Shown here one piece after another: positions 1 to 8,323 of a DNA stretch of 64,000 nt. Each line of letters starts with the position of its first letter. The stretch's first letter is position 1. This stretch comes from VAZQ01 sp963763365 (GTDB taxonomy: Bacteria; Pseudomonadota; Alphaproteobacteria; Rhizobiales; Xanthobacteraceae), in contig CAVXOE010000017.1 of the NCBI GenBank assembly GCA_963763365.1, positions 310,001 through 374,000 of the forward strand, in the 5' to 3' direction. Position numbers and translations under genes: made by a program. The notes beneath the pieces are model-generated. The model did not search any database. It was not told the origin of the DNA and worked only from the letters and a program-made list of their open reading frames with translations.

Positions 1-1
1 C

Positions 2-805
2 GTGGGACGCGTGATCGCGGTAACCGGAGCGAAGGGCGGCGTGGGCGCCTCCACCGTCGCTCATAACATCGCCTGGGCAGTCGCCCGCGACCTGCAGCTC
101 GACACCGTGGTCGTCGACCTCGATCTGGCGTTCGGCACGGCCGGTCTCGATTACAATCAGGACCCGCCGCAAGGCATCGCGGATGCGGTGTTCTCGCCCG
201 ATCGTGTCGATACCAATTTCATCGACCGTCTCTTGTCGAAGTGCACGGACCACCTGAGCCTTCTGGCGGCGCCCGCGACGCTGGATCGCGTCTACGACTT
301 TTCGACCGAGGCCTTCGACTCGACATTCGACGCGCTGCGCGCGACGGTGCCTTGCATAGTCCTCGACGTCCCGCACCAATGGACCGGCTGGACAAGGCAC
401 GCGTTGATCAACGCGGACGAGATCCTGGTCGTCGCGGGCCCCGATCTTGCCAACCTGCGCAATGCCAAGAGCATCCTCGACCTCCTGCGTACCGCCCGCC
501 CGAACGACCACCGGCCGTCCTACTGCCTCAATCAGGTCGGCGTGCCGAAGCGGCCGGAAATCAAGCCCGACGATTTCGCCAAGGCGCTCGATGACGATCC
601 CCTGGTCGTCATCCCGTTCGAGCCGCAGGTCTTCGGTACCGCAGCCAACAACGGTCAGATGATCGCGGAGCTCTCGTCGTCGCACCGCGCGACCGAGATG
701 TTTCTCCAGCTCGCGCAGGTCTTGACCGGCCGCTCGGAAGCGAAAAAAGCACGATCGGGCCTGCTTGGCCCGTTCTTCGAGAAGCTGATGAAGCGTTCCG
801 CCTGA
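2..805 (+). CDS. cpaE: CpaE/TadZ-type pilus assembly ATPase, 5'-truncated by window edge
   Basis: MinD/ParA-like P-loop ATPase that positions the tad (Flp) pilus machine at the membrane. The visible 267 residues hold the deviant Walker A motif KGGVGAST near residue 11 and the aspartate strand VVVDLDLAFG soon after. Family members are about 400 residues, with an N-terminal receiver-like domain. That domain is missing here because the reading frame runs off the left edge, so the GTG at base 2 is probably internal. It lies 21 bp upstream of cpaF on the same strand, as in Caulobacter and rhizobial cpa/tad operons. Family assignment is firm; the start is not visible. Confidence 0.88.
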   Translation: MGRVIAVTGAKGGVGASTVAHNIAWAVARDLQLDTVVVDLDLAFGTAGLDYNQDPPQGIADAVFSPDRVDTNFIDRLLSKCTDHLSLLAAPATLDRVYDFSTEAFDSTFDALRATVPCIVLDVPHQWTGWTRHALINADEILVVAGPDLANLRNAKSILDLLRTARPNDHRPSYCLNQVGVPKRPEIKPDDFAKALDDDPLVVIPFEPQVFGTAANNGQMIAELSSSHRATEMFLQLAQVLTGRSEAKKARSGLLGPFFEKLMKRSA

Positions 806-826
806 TTGTGAGTTGGAGTTAAGTCT

Positions 827-2389
827 GTGTTCGGTAAGCGTAACAGCTCGGCGGCCGAAGATCGCGCGACCGCGCCCGCCACAGCGCGACCGCAAGTCGC
901 GCCGGCATCCGTCACGCAGCAACCGCCGCAGCCCGCCGCAAATCCGGCCGGCGCCATGGAAGGTGGCCGCGCTCCGATTCCGTCGGCCGGCCTTGGGGCA
1001 CCGCTCGTTTCCGCTCCGACACCGGGCAAGCGCAATGCCGGACTGCCGAATGAACCGGCGCCGCCACTTGCGCCGACAGCCACCGACTCGCGGCATTCCA
1101 GCAGCTACTACGAGACCAAGGGCACGATCTTCGGCGCCCTGATCGAAGCGATCGACCTCTCGCAGCTTGCCAAGCTCGACGCGGAGGCCGCGCGCGAGGA
1201 AATCCGCGACATCGTCAACGAGATCGTCGCGATCAAGTCGATCGTGATGTCGATCTCCGAGCAGGAGGACCTGCTCGACGATATTTGCAACGACGTGCTC
1301 GGCTACGGACCGCTCGAGCCGCTGCTTTCGCGCGACGACATCGCCGACATCATGGTGAACGGGTCCGGAACGACGTATATCGAAGTCAAGGGCAAGATCC
1401 AGAAGACCGGCATTCGCTTCCGCGACAACCAGCAGCTTCTGAATATCTGCCAGCGCATCGTCAGCCAGATCGGCCGCCGTGTCGACGAATCCTCGCCGAT
1501 CTGCGACGCGCGTCTCCCCGACGGCTCGCGCGTCAACGTAATCGTGCCGCCGCTCGCGATTGACGGCCCGGCCCTCACCATACGCAAGTTCAAGAAGGAC
1601 AAGCTCACGCTCGACCAACTCGTCCGCTTCGGCAGCATCACGCCGGAGGGTGCCGAGATTCTCAAGGTCATCGGGCGGTGCCGGGTCAATACCATCATCT
1701 CGGGTGGTACCGGCTCGGGCAAGACGACCCTGCTCAACTGCCTGACCGAGTTCATCGATCACGACGAGCGCATCATCACGTGCGAAGACGCAGCGGAATT
1801 GCAATTGCAGCAGCCGCACACCGTACGGCTCGAAACGCGCCCACCGAACCTCGAGGGCGAAGGCCAGGTCACCATGCGCGACCTGGTCAAGAACTGCCTG
1901 CGTATGCGCCCGGAACGCATCATCGTGGGCGAGGTGCGCGGACCGGAGGCTTTCGACCTGCTGCAGGCGATGAACACCGGCCATGACGGCTCGATGGGTA
2001 CGCTGCACGCGAACTCGCCGCGCGAGGCGCTGTCCCGCGTCGAATCCATGATCACCATGGGCGGCTATGCGCTCCCCTCCCGCACCATCCGCGAGATGAT
2101 CTGCGGGTCGGTCGACGTGATCGTACAGGCCTCCCGCCTGCGCGACGGCTCGCGCCGCATCACGCACATCACTGAAGTCCTCGGCATGGAAGGCGACGTC
2201 GTCATCACCCAGGACCTCTTCCTGTTCGAAATGATGGGTGAGGACGAGAAGGGCAACCTGATCGGCCGTCACCATTCGACCGGAATCGGCCGTCCGCGGT
2301 TCTGGGAGCGCGCACGCTACTATGGCGAAGAAGGACGGCTCGCGGCCGCGCTCGATGCCGCCGAGGTCGCAGACCGTTCGGCCGGCTGA
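827..2389 (+). CDS. cpaF: CpaF/TadA-type pilus assembly secretion ATPase
   Basis: Hexameric type II/IV secretion ATPase that powers extension (and perhaps retraction) of Flp/tad pili from the cytoplasmic face of the inner membrane. It has 520 residues. The first ~85 are a low-complexity Pro/Ala-rich tail, followed by the conserved N-terminal domain. The Walker A motif GGTGSGKTT lies near residue 292 and a Walker B/Asp-box region RIIVGEVRGPEAFDLLQAM near 363, followed by the His-box GTLHANSP. The GTG start is chosen because GGAG sits 8 bases upstream. It is followed 13 bp later by tadB, in the usual cpaE-cpaF-tadB-tadC order. Confidence 0.95.
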   Translation: MFGKRNSSAAEDRATAPATARPQVAPASVTQQPPQPAANPAGAMEGGRAPIPSAGLGAPLVSAPTPGKRNAGLPNEPAPPLAPTATDSRHSSSYYETKGTIFGALIEAIDLSQLAKLDAEAAREEIRDIVNEIVAIKSIVMSISEQEDLLDDICNDVLGYGPLEPLLSRDDIADIMVNGSGTTYIEVKGKIQKTGIRFRDNQQLLNICQRIVSQIGRRVDESSPICDARLPDGSRVNVIVPPLAIDGPALTIRKFKKDKLTLDQLVRFGSITPEGAEILKVIGRCRVNTIISGGTGSGKTTLLNCLTEFIDHDERIITCEDAAELQLQQPHTVRLETRPPNLEGEGQVTMRDLVKNCLRMRPERIIVGEVRGPEAFDLLQAMNTGHDGSMGTLHANSPREALSRVESMITMGGYALPSRTIREMICGSVDVIVQASRLRDGSRRITHITEVLGMEGDVVITQDLFLFEMMGEDEKGNLIGRHHSTGIGRPRFWERARYYGEEGRLAAALDAAEVADRSAG

Positions 2390-2402
2390 GGGGAAGGCGA
2401 CC

Positions 2403-3374
2403 ATGGAGAGCATCGCCGTATTCTTTCTGGTGGCGGTCGCGATAGGAGGCATCGCCTGGGTATTCCTCTATCCGTCGCTCTCCGGCGAGCGGAAGATGGA
2501 GAAGCGCAGGGATTCGGTCGCCCGGCCGGGTCCCATACCTGCACGCACCGCGCGCGGTCCGCAGAAATCGCGCCGTGAACAGGTCGAGGGAACGCTCAAG
2601 GAAATCGAGGAGCGCAGCGCCAAGGCCAGATCCGTTCCTCTCGCGGCCAAGATCACCCAGGCCGGGCTGACCTGGTCGAAGCAGCGCTTCCTGCTGACGG
2701 CTGTTGCGCTCGGCCTGATTACATTTCTCATCTTCTTCACGTTCAACGGCGATCTGATTTCGTCCCTTGGCCTCGCCTTCGCGGCGGGCGGCGGAGTGCC
2801 GCTCTGGATGCTCAAATTCCTCAAGAAGCGGCGCGAAGCCAAGTTCCTGAAGGCGTTTCCTGACGCGGTCGACACCATCGTGCGCGGCATCAAGGCAGGC
2901 CTGCCGCTGCTCGACAGTTTGCGCGTCATCACAGTCGATGCGCCCGAGCCGCTCCGCAGCGAGTTCCGCGCGATTCTGGAGACACAGACCGTAGGCATCC
3001 CGATCGGCGAGGCTTGCAGCAAGCTCTACGAACGCATCCCGCTGCCGGAGGCGAACTTCTTCGGAATCGTGATCGCGATCCAGCAGAAATCCGGCGGCAA
3101 TCTTTCCGAGGCGCTGGGCAACCTGTCGAAGGTGCTGCGCGAGCGCAAGAAGATGAAGGCCAAGATCCAGGCGATGTCGATGGAAGCGAAGGCCTCGGCC
3201 GCGATCATCGGCGCGCTGCCGCCCGCGGTGGCGGCGCTGGTCTACATGACGAGCCCGCAATACATCGAGCTGCTCTGGACCCATCCCACGGGGCGCTTGA
3301 TGCTCGCCGGCTGCGCCGTCTGGATGTTCACCGGGGTCATGGTCATGCGCAAGATGATCAATTTCGATTTCTGA
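2403..3374 (+). CDS. tadB: TadB-type inner-membrane pilus assembly protein
   Basis: Polytopic platform protein of the tad pilus, in the type II secretion F family. It pairs with TadC and couples the CpaF ATPase to pilin assembly. It has 323 residues. There is one hydrophobic helix at the very N-terminus, two near residues 98-140, a cytoplasmic T2SSF domain (about 160-285, with the stretch FPDAVDTIVRGIKAGLPL), and a C-terminal pair of helices. The ATG at 2403 is preferred over an in-frame ATG at 2322 because it has a strong GAGGGGAAGG ribosome site, and the earlier one lies inside cpaF. tadC starts 9 bp after its stop. Confidence 0.92.
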   Translation: MESIAVFFLVAVAIGGIAWVFLYPSLSGERKMEKRRDSVARPGPIPARTARGPQKSRREQVEGTLKEIEERSAKARSVPLAAKITQAGLTWSKQRFLLTAVALGLITFLIFFTFNGDLISSLGLAFAAGGGVPLWMLKFLKKRREAKFLKAFPDAVDTIVRGIKAGLPLLDSLRVITVDAPEPLRSEFRAILETQTVGIPIGEACSKLYERIPLPEANFFGIVIAIQQKSGGNLSEALGNLSKVLRERKKMKAKIQAMSMEAKASAAIIGALPPAVAALVYMTSPQYIELLWTHPTGRLMLAGCAVWMFTGVMVMRKMINFDF

Positions 3375-3383
3375 GATCGCATC

Positions 3384-4359
3384 ATGATCGATCTCCTCAT
3401 CGAAAAGATCCACGATACGCGCTTTCTCGCGATGCTGTTCGCGGGCATTGGCGCGATCGCCACGGTCATCACCCTCGCCATGCCGTTGCTGGCGACGGAT
3501 TCGCTCGCCAAGCGCATGAAATCCGTGGCGATTGAACGCGAAAAGCTGCGCCAGCGCGAGCGCGAGCGGATGGCACGCGGCGAGAAGATCAGCTTGCGCC
3601 GATCGCCCAAGCAGTACATGCAGACGATCGTCGAGCGGTTCAACTTGACCAAACACCTTGGCCAGGAGGAGGCGCGCGCACTGCTCGTGCAAGCTGGGTA
3701 CCGCGGTCAGGCTCCCTACGTCACCTTCCTGTTCTTCCGCCTGGTGATGCCGGCGGTCGCGCTTCTCGTCTCGCTGTTCTATGTCTTCGTTGTTATCGAG
3801 CTTGACCAGCCGCCGATGCTGAAGCTCGCCATCTGCATCGGCTGCACGTATTTGGGCATGCACCTGCCGAGCTTGTTCATCAAGAACAAGATCGCGCGCC
3901 GCCAGCTATCGATCAAGCGCGCGTTTCCGGATGCGCTCGACCTGCTGCTGATCTGCGTCGAGTTCGGGCAACTCGATCGAGGCGGGATTCAAGCGCGTGT
4001 CACAGGAAATCGGCAGTCAGTCGATCCCGCTGGCCGAGGAGTTCACCTTGACGATGGCGGAATTGTCCTACCTGCCGGACCGCCGCCAAGCCTACGAGAA
4101 TCTTGCCAAGCGCACGAATCTCGACGGCGTGAAGTCGGTCTGCATGGCGTTGCAGCAGGCCGAGCGATACGGCACGCCCCTCGCCCAGACACTACGCGTG
4201 ATGGCGCAGGAAAACCGCGACATGCGCATGTCGGAAGCCGAGAAGAAGGCCGCCGGGCTGCCGCCCAAGCTCACCGTGCCGATGATTCTGTTCTTTCTGC
4301 CCGTGCTGTTCGTCGTCATCCTGGGTCCGGCGGCGATCCGCGTGATGCAGATGAACTAA
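3384..4359 (+). CDS. tadC: TadC-type inner-membrane pilus assembly protein, frameshifted
   Basis: Second platform protein of the tad pilus (T2SSF family), partner of TadB. Residues up to LLICVE read in the start frame. The rest, from SGNSIEAGFKRVSQEIG to ILGPAAIRVMQMN, reads in another frame. Removing one T at 3963/3964 joins the halves into a normal ~325-residue TadC. The two residues near the break, N and G where the family has M and A in ESGMSIEAAF, also differ, so this spot may be locally mis-called. Catalytic domain and membrane helices are otherwise intact. This is either a recent frameshift or a consensus error; the latter is favoured by the many similar breaks in this window. Confidence 0.85.
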
Positions 4360-4418
4360 GCGGAGCCGTTGTGGAGACAACGTCCAAGGTCAGGCGGGTG
4401 CGGGATTGTCCGCTGGAA

Positions 4419-5246
4419 CTAGCTGCCCTTCGCCTGCACCTTCGGCCGACCGGCGTCGCCGGGCTGCTTGATGCCGTTCTGCTGCGCCAGCATCTGGCGC
4501 AGATAGGCAACGTTGGCGGCGGCGGTCTCCGAAGGCAGATCGGCCTGAGCGATCTTCTCGGCCTCCTGGAACCGTCCCTGCAGACCCACGACCAGGGCAA
4601 GATTCTGACGCACCCGCGGATCGACCTGCGATTGCGCGTTCGCGCGGCGAAGGGTCGATTCCGCCCGGACCAGGTCCTTGGACAGCGCATACGACAGTCC
4701 GAGATTCGACAGCACGCTGGGCTCGTCCGGGACGATCCTGAGCGCCGTCGCATAGTAACGCTGAGCGTCGTCGTGGCGGCCCATCTGGTCGAGCACCGCG
4801 CCCTGCACCGAGAGGATGCGCCAGTCGGGCTGCTCGGGCGTATGCGCGCGATTGAGCACGTCGAGGGCCTGCTGGTAGGCACCGGTATCCGCGAGTGCGC
4901 GTCCGTAGGCGCCCAGCAGCCCCAGGTGTTTGGGGTTTTGCAGCGAGCAACGTTCGAGGACGGCAACCGCCTGCGAGCGTTGTCCTGTCGCGCGCAGCGC
5001 CTGCGCATAGTTGATCGAGATATCGGGATCGTTCGAGTCGGTGCGATACCGCTCTGCCCACGCGTCCAGGGAGCTCCGCGCGTCGGGCGCGGTGCTGCTT
5101 TGCGTACTGGCCGCGCTCAAGCTTCCGGTCAGGTCGGGCTGCATGGTCTTGCAGCCTGCGGTCGTGAACGCGACCAAGGCCATCAGGACGGCCGAAGCCG
5201 GCAGACGCCGGTTCGGGAGAATTCGCAAACACTTCGAAAAAATCAT
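4419..5246 (-). CDS. tadD: TadD-like tetratricopeptide lipoprotein of the pilus locus
   Basis: Predicted outer-membrane-associated pilotin-like TPR protein of the tad system, needed in other bacteria for secretin and pilus function. It has 275 residues. A signal peptide ends in a lipobox-like TTAGC around residue 32, then come about four TPR repeats (ISINYAQALRATGQRSQAV, LGLLGAYGRALADTGAYQQA, and others) and a charged tail. The ATG at 5246 is preferred over one at 5279 because the lipoprotein signal then has normal length and GAGG lies 5 bases upstream. It converges on tadC with a 59-bp gap. Its leader holds a hairpin, listed separately. Confidence 0.8.
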   Translation of the reverse strand: MIFSKCLRILPNRRLPASAVLMALVAFTTAGCKTMQPDLTGSLSAASTQSSTAPDARSSLDAWAERYRTDSNDPDISINYAQALRATGQRSQAVAVLERCSLQNPKHLGLLGAYGRALADTGAYQQALDVLNRAHTPEQPDWRILSVQGAVLDQMGRHDDAQRYYATALRIVPDEPSVLSNLGLSYALSKDLVRAESTLRRANAQSQVDPRVRQNLALVVGLQGRFQEAEKIAQADLPSETAAANVAYLRQMLAQQNGIKQPGDAGRPKVQAKGS

Positions 5247-5250
5247 CACG

Positions 5251-5272
5251 GCCTCGTGGCTCCCCACGAGGC
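5251..5272 (-). promoter_or_regulatory. Hairpin in the tadD leader that buries its ribosome site
   Basis: A perfect 9-bp inverted repeat (GCCTCGTGG / CCACGAGGC) with a 4-base loop lies just upstream of the tadD ATG at 5246. On the tadD strand the GAGG nearest the start is paired in the stem and a second purine run, GGAG, fills the loop. Such a stem could limit translation initiation. That role is inferred from position only. Confidence 0.4.
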
Positions 5273-5286
5273 ATTGCAATAAAGCG

Positions 5287-5330
5287 TTAACCTTAACGGG
5301 AGGTTAAGCAATTTCGTTAAGATGTGTTAA
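5287..5330. promoter_or_regulatory. CtrA-type binding site cluster (TTAA-N7-TTAA)
   Basis: The gap between tadD and the aminopeptidase gene is AT-rich against a GC-rich background and contains five TTAA tetramers at 5287, 5293, 5304, 5317 and 5327. The pair at 5293 and 5304 is spaced exactly 7 bases, matching the consensus for the cell-cycle regulator CtrA; the pair at 5317 and 5327 has spacing 6. tad/cpa pilus genes are known CtrA targets in Caulobacter. A perfect 13-bp dyad CGGTGATTCACCG with a GANTC methylation motif follows at 5353-5365. The site could serve tadD, the aminopeptidase gene, or both. Confidence 0.55.
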
Positions 5331-5388
5331 CAAGCGCTCCTTCCCTCCGCTTCGGTGATTCACCGGAGAGCCTCCCCACAGGCCATTT

Positions 5389-6786
5389 ATGGGCACTTCC
5401 ACGATGCACCCGAAGTTTTTCGTACGCGGACAGGCCGCCGCCATCCCGGTTACATTCGTTAACGCCGCGACCTGGCGCGAGCAGCGCGACGGGCTTGATT
5501 CGCGCGCGCGCACCTTCGCGGATGCCTCCGGCTTTGAGCCGAAGGCAGGACGCCACCTGGTCCTGCCCTCCCCCGACGGCGGTCTCGCAAGCGTCCTGTT
5601 CGGACTTGAATCGGCAGACGATCCGCACCTCGATCTCTTTCGCCCCGGCTCGCTGTCCACGCTGCTCCCGGCGGGCGCCTATCGCTTCGAGAACGCACCG
5701 CACGATTCGAGACTGGCCGCGCTTGCCTTTGCGCTCGGGTCCTACCGCTTTGCGCGCTACCGCAAGCAGGACGAGAAGGACGTGCGGCTCGAACTGCCGG
5801 GCAATGTCGATGGCGATGATTTGACCCGGATCGTCGAGGGCGTCTGCCTCGCGCGCGACCTCATCAACACGCCCGCGAACGACATGGGACCGCCCGAACT
5901 GGAAGAGTCCGCTCGCGCGCTCGCCACCCGCCATGGCGCCTCGATCCACACCGTTGTCGGCGACAACCTGCTCACAGCCAACTTCCCGCTCATCCATGCG
6001 GTCGGCCGCGCCGCCGCGCGAGCGCCGCGGCTGATCGACATGACCTGGGGCGATCCGGCCCACCCGAAGGTGACGCTGGTCGGCAAGGGCGTCTGCTTCG
6101 ATACCGGCGGCCTCGACATCAAGCCCGAAAGCGGCATGCTCAACATGAAGAAGGACATGGGCGGGGCCGCCTCGATGCTGGGCCTCGCGCACATGCTGAT
6201 GGATCGCGGCTTGAAAATCCGGTTACGGGTGCTGATCCCGGCGGTCGAGAATTCAATCTCTGGATCGGCATTCCGCCCGCGCGATATCTATCGGTCGCGC
6301 AAGGGCCTGACTGTCGAGATCGGCAACACCGATGCCGAAGGCCGCCTGATCCTCGCCGACGCACTCGCGCTTGCGGACGAGGAAGCGCCCGAACTGATCG
6401 CCGACATGGCGACACTGACGGGCGCTGCGCGCGTTGCGCTTGGGACCGACATCCCGCCCTTTTTCACCGACGACGATGCGCTTGCCTCGACGCTCTCTGG
6501 CCATTCCGCAAGCGAGAACGATCCGCTCTGGCGCATGCCGCTGTGGCGGCCCTACGATCAGCTTCTCGATTCCAAGGTCGCCGACATCAACAACGTCACC
6601 AACAGCAGCTTCGGTGGTTCGATCACAGCCGCGCTGTTCATGCGCCGGTTCGTCACCGCGGCCAAGGTCTGGCTGCATTTTGACGTGTTTGCCTGGAACC
6701 AGACCACCAAACCGGGCCGCCCGGAGGGCGCGGAATGCCAGGCCGCGCGCGCCCTTTACGCTTTGCTGACCGCGCGATACGCCTGA
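5389..6786 (+). CDS. M17 family leucyl aminopeptidase
   Basis: Cytosolic two-metal aminopeptidase of peptidase family M17. The 465-residue protein has the catalytic lysine region VGKGVCFDTGGLDIKP near residue 230 and the family signature NTDAEGRLILADAL near 313, with both metal ligand clusters present. The N-terminal domain is divergent, as in the shorter pepB-like branch common in Rhizobiales. A second in-frame ATG at 5404 is a possible start, since neither has a strong ribosome site. The NlpC/P60 gene follows after 8 bp on the same strand, a pairing suggesting one transcript for peptide breakdown. Confidence 0.93.
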   Translation: MGTSTMHPKFFVRGQAAAIPVTFVNAATWREQRDGLDSRARTFADASGFEPKAGRHLVLPSPDGGLASVLFGLESADDPHLDLFRPGSLSTLLPAGAYRFENAPHDSRLAALAFALGSYRFARYRKQDEKDVRLELPGNVDGDDLTRIVEGVCLARDLINTPANDMGPPELEESARALATRHGASIHTVVGDNLLTANFPLIHAVGRAAARAPRLIDMTWGDPAHPKVTLVGKGVCFDTGGLDIKPESGMLNMKKDMGGAASMLGLAHMLMDRGLKIRLRVLIPAVENSISGSAFRPRDIYRSRKGLTVEIGNTDAEGRLILADALALADEEAPELIADMATLTGAARVALGTDIPPFFTDDDALASTLSGHSASENDPLWRMPLWRPYDQLLDSKVADINNVTNSSFGGSITAALFMRRFVTAAKVWLHFDVFAWNQTTKPGRPEGAECQAARALYALLTARYA

Positions 6787-6794
6787 GTGCCGCC

Positions 6795-7655
6795 ATGAAC
6801 GCTTTCGATCCCCGCATGACGCTCGACCCGCGAATAACGCCGGTGCGGCCCGACCTCGCCGCCAAGCATCTGGAAGGCAAGGTCGCCGCGCCGCGCTTCG
6901 TGGCGGGCGAGCCGCGCGAAATCGCCGACCCGCAGACCCCGCTGCGACGGACCCCCTTCCCCGACGCGCCGCTCGACACCGAGGCGCTCCGGGGCGAGCG
7001 CATCACCATCTACGAAATCACCGAAGAGGGCTGGGCCTGGGGCCAACTCGCCGCCGACGGCTATGTGGGTTACCTCTCGGAGAATGCGCTTCGGCCGGCC
7101 GGCCCGGCTGCGACCCACAAGGTCACGGCGTTGCGTACGTTGGTTCTGCCCGGGCCGGACATCAAGCTTCCGCCGATGGAGACGTTGCCGCTTGGCGCGA
7201 TGCTAGCGGTCGCGCGCATTGCCGATCCGTTCGCCGTCCTCGCGAGCGGCGGGTATGTGCCGACGCAGCACCTGTCGCCGATCGGGGCATTCGAGACGGA
7301 CTTCGTCGCGGTCGCCGAGCGGTTCCTGCACACGCCGTATCTCTGGGGCGGCAAGACCGGCCTCGGTCTCGACTGCTCCGCACTGGTGCAGCTCGCGCTC
7401 AACGCCTGCGGCGTCTCCTGCCCGCGCGACAGCGACATGCAGGAGCAGACGCTCGGCACCATGGTGGAGGACGGTTCGAATCTGCGGCGCGGCGACCTCC
7501 TGTTCTGGAAGGGTCACGTCGCCATCGCGCGCGACCACCAGACACTCATCCATGCCAATGCACATCACATGGCCGTGGCGATCGAACCGATCAGCGCCGC
7601 GATCGATCGAATTCGCAAAGCGGGGAGCGCCGTGACCAGCGTGCGGCGGCTCTGA
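6795..7655 (+). CDS. NlpC/P60 family cysteine peptidase
   Basis: C40-family endopeptidase that probably cleaves cell-wall peptides. It has 286 residues. An N-terminal bacterial SH3-like region comes first (about 65-180, with the segment GWAWGQLAADGYVGYLSENA). The catalytic domain follows, with its cysteine in LDCSALV near residue 191 and histidine in KGHVAIA near 240. No signal peptide is visible, so the protein looks cytoplasmic and may act on recycled muropeptides. This would fit with the aminopeptidase gene 8 bp upstream. It converges on the NUDIX gene with a 9-bp gap. Confidence 0.88.
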   Translation: MNAFDPRMTLDPRITPVRPDLAAKHLEGKVAAPRFVAGEPREIADPQTPLRRTPFPDAPLDTEALRGERITIYEITEEGWAWGQLAADGYVGYLSENALRPAGPAATHKVTALRTLVLPGPDIKLPPMETLPLGAMLAVARIADPFAVLASGGYVPTQHLSPIGAFETDFVAVAERFLHTPYLWGGKTGLGLDCSALVQLALNACGVSCPRDSDMQEQTLGTMVEDGSNLRRGDLLFWKGHVAIARDHQTLIHANAHHMAVAIEPISAAIDRIRKAGSAVTSVRRL

Positions 7656-7664
7656 TCGCGCGCA

Positions 7665-8312
7665 TCAGCGCGATACCGTTCCGGTGCGAACGATCTCGGC
7701 GAGGCGCTCCCGGTTAAGCGCCAGCCATTGCAGGGCCGTGACGAGCGGGCCGCTGCGTACGCTGCCGTTCGCGACCGCCGCCAGCGCACTTGCGATCGGA
7801 ACCCGCACCATGAACGTTTCCTCGTGCTCGGAGGTAAGGCCCGCGCGTTCCGGAATGCGCGACACGTCGACGACACCGAGAAAGACGGTGATCTGCTCGT
7901 CGCACAGGCCCGGTGTCGTCAGGTAGGTGAACAGCTCGATCAGCGGGTCCGGCGCATAGCCGATCTCTTCGAAGCACTCGCGTCGCGCCGTTTCCAGCGG
8001 GCTGTCGTCTCCTTCGACGTGCCCGGCGACGATCTCGAACAGGCTGCCGTTGCCGTTGGCGAGATGCGCGGCCAGCCGGAACTGCTGCAGCAGCACGACC
8101 TCGCTGCGCGTCACATCGACGGGCAGCACCGCGACCGAGGCTCCGCTGCACAGGAGATCGCGCGTCTGCGGCTTGTCCTTCTGTCCTGCGAAGGCAAATC
8201 GGAAGCGGCTGAAAGGGCGGAAGCCTTTGGCGAGAATGTCGGGAGCCGACACGGTCACATCGGCCGGGCCGTCGGCGATCGGCCCGCTCGGCGGTTTCGC
8301 AAAGCGGCGCAT
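7665..8312 (-). CDS. NUDIX hydrolase, ADP-ribose/sugar-nucleotide pyrophosphatase type
   Basis: Hydrolyses nucleoside diphosphates linked to another moiety, most like the NudF/NudK group (ADP-ribose or GDP-mannose). The 215-residue protein carries the NUDIX box at residues 97-119 (GHVEGDD...RRECFEEIGY). The REXXEEXG core is intact. The first conserved glutamate of the box is aspartate, a conservative change. Its stop lies 11 bp upstream of the yejF stop region, but the two genes are on the same strand with yejF reading towards it, so it may be the last gene of that transcript. Substrate is not determinable from sequence. Confidence 0.87.
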   Translation of the reverse strand: MRRFAKPPSGPIADGPADVTVSAPDILAKGFRPFSRFRFAFAGQKDKPQTRDLLCSGASVAVLPVDVTRSEVVLLQQFRLAAHLANGNGSLFEIVAGHVEGDDSPLETARRECFEEIGYAPDPLIELFTYLTTPGLCDEQITVFLGVVDVSRIPERAGLTSEHEETFMVRVPIASALAAVANGSVRSGPLVTALQWLALNRERLAEIVRTGTVSR

Positions 8313-8323
8313 GCCGGCCGCCG

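Noticed and set aside
2205..3863. Long minus-strand open frame opposite cpaF-tadB-tadC
   Set aside because: Antisense shadow of well-supported tad genes; sequence is rich in Arg, His and Asp with no recognisable domain, as is typical for GC-rich antisense frames.
4360..5282. Extension of the tadC start frame far beyond the pilus gene
   Set aside because: Created by the frameshift at 3963; it runs antisense through tadD and has no TadC-like sequence.
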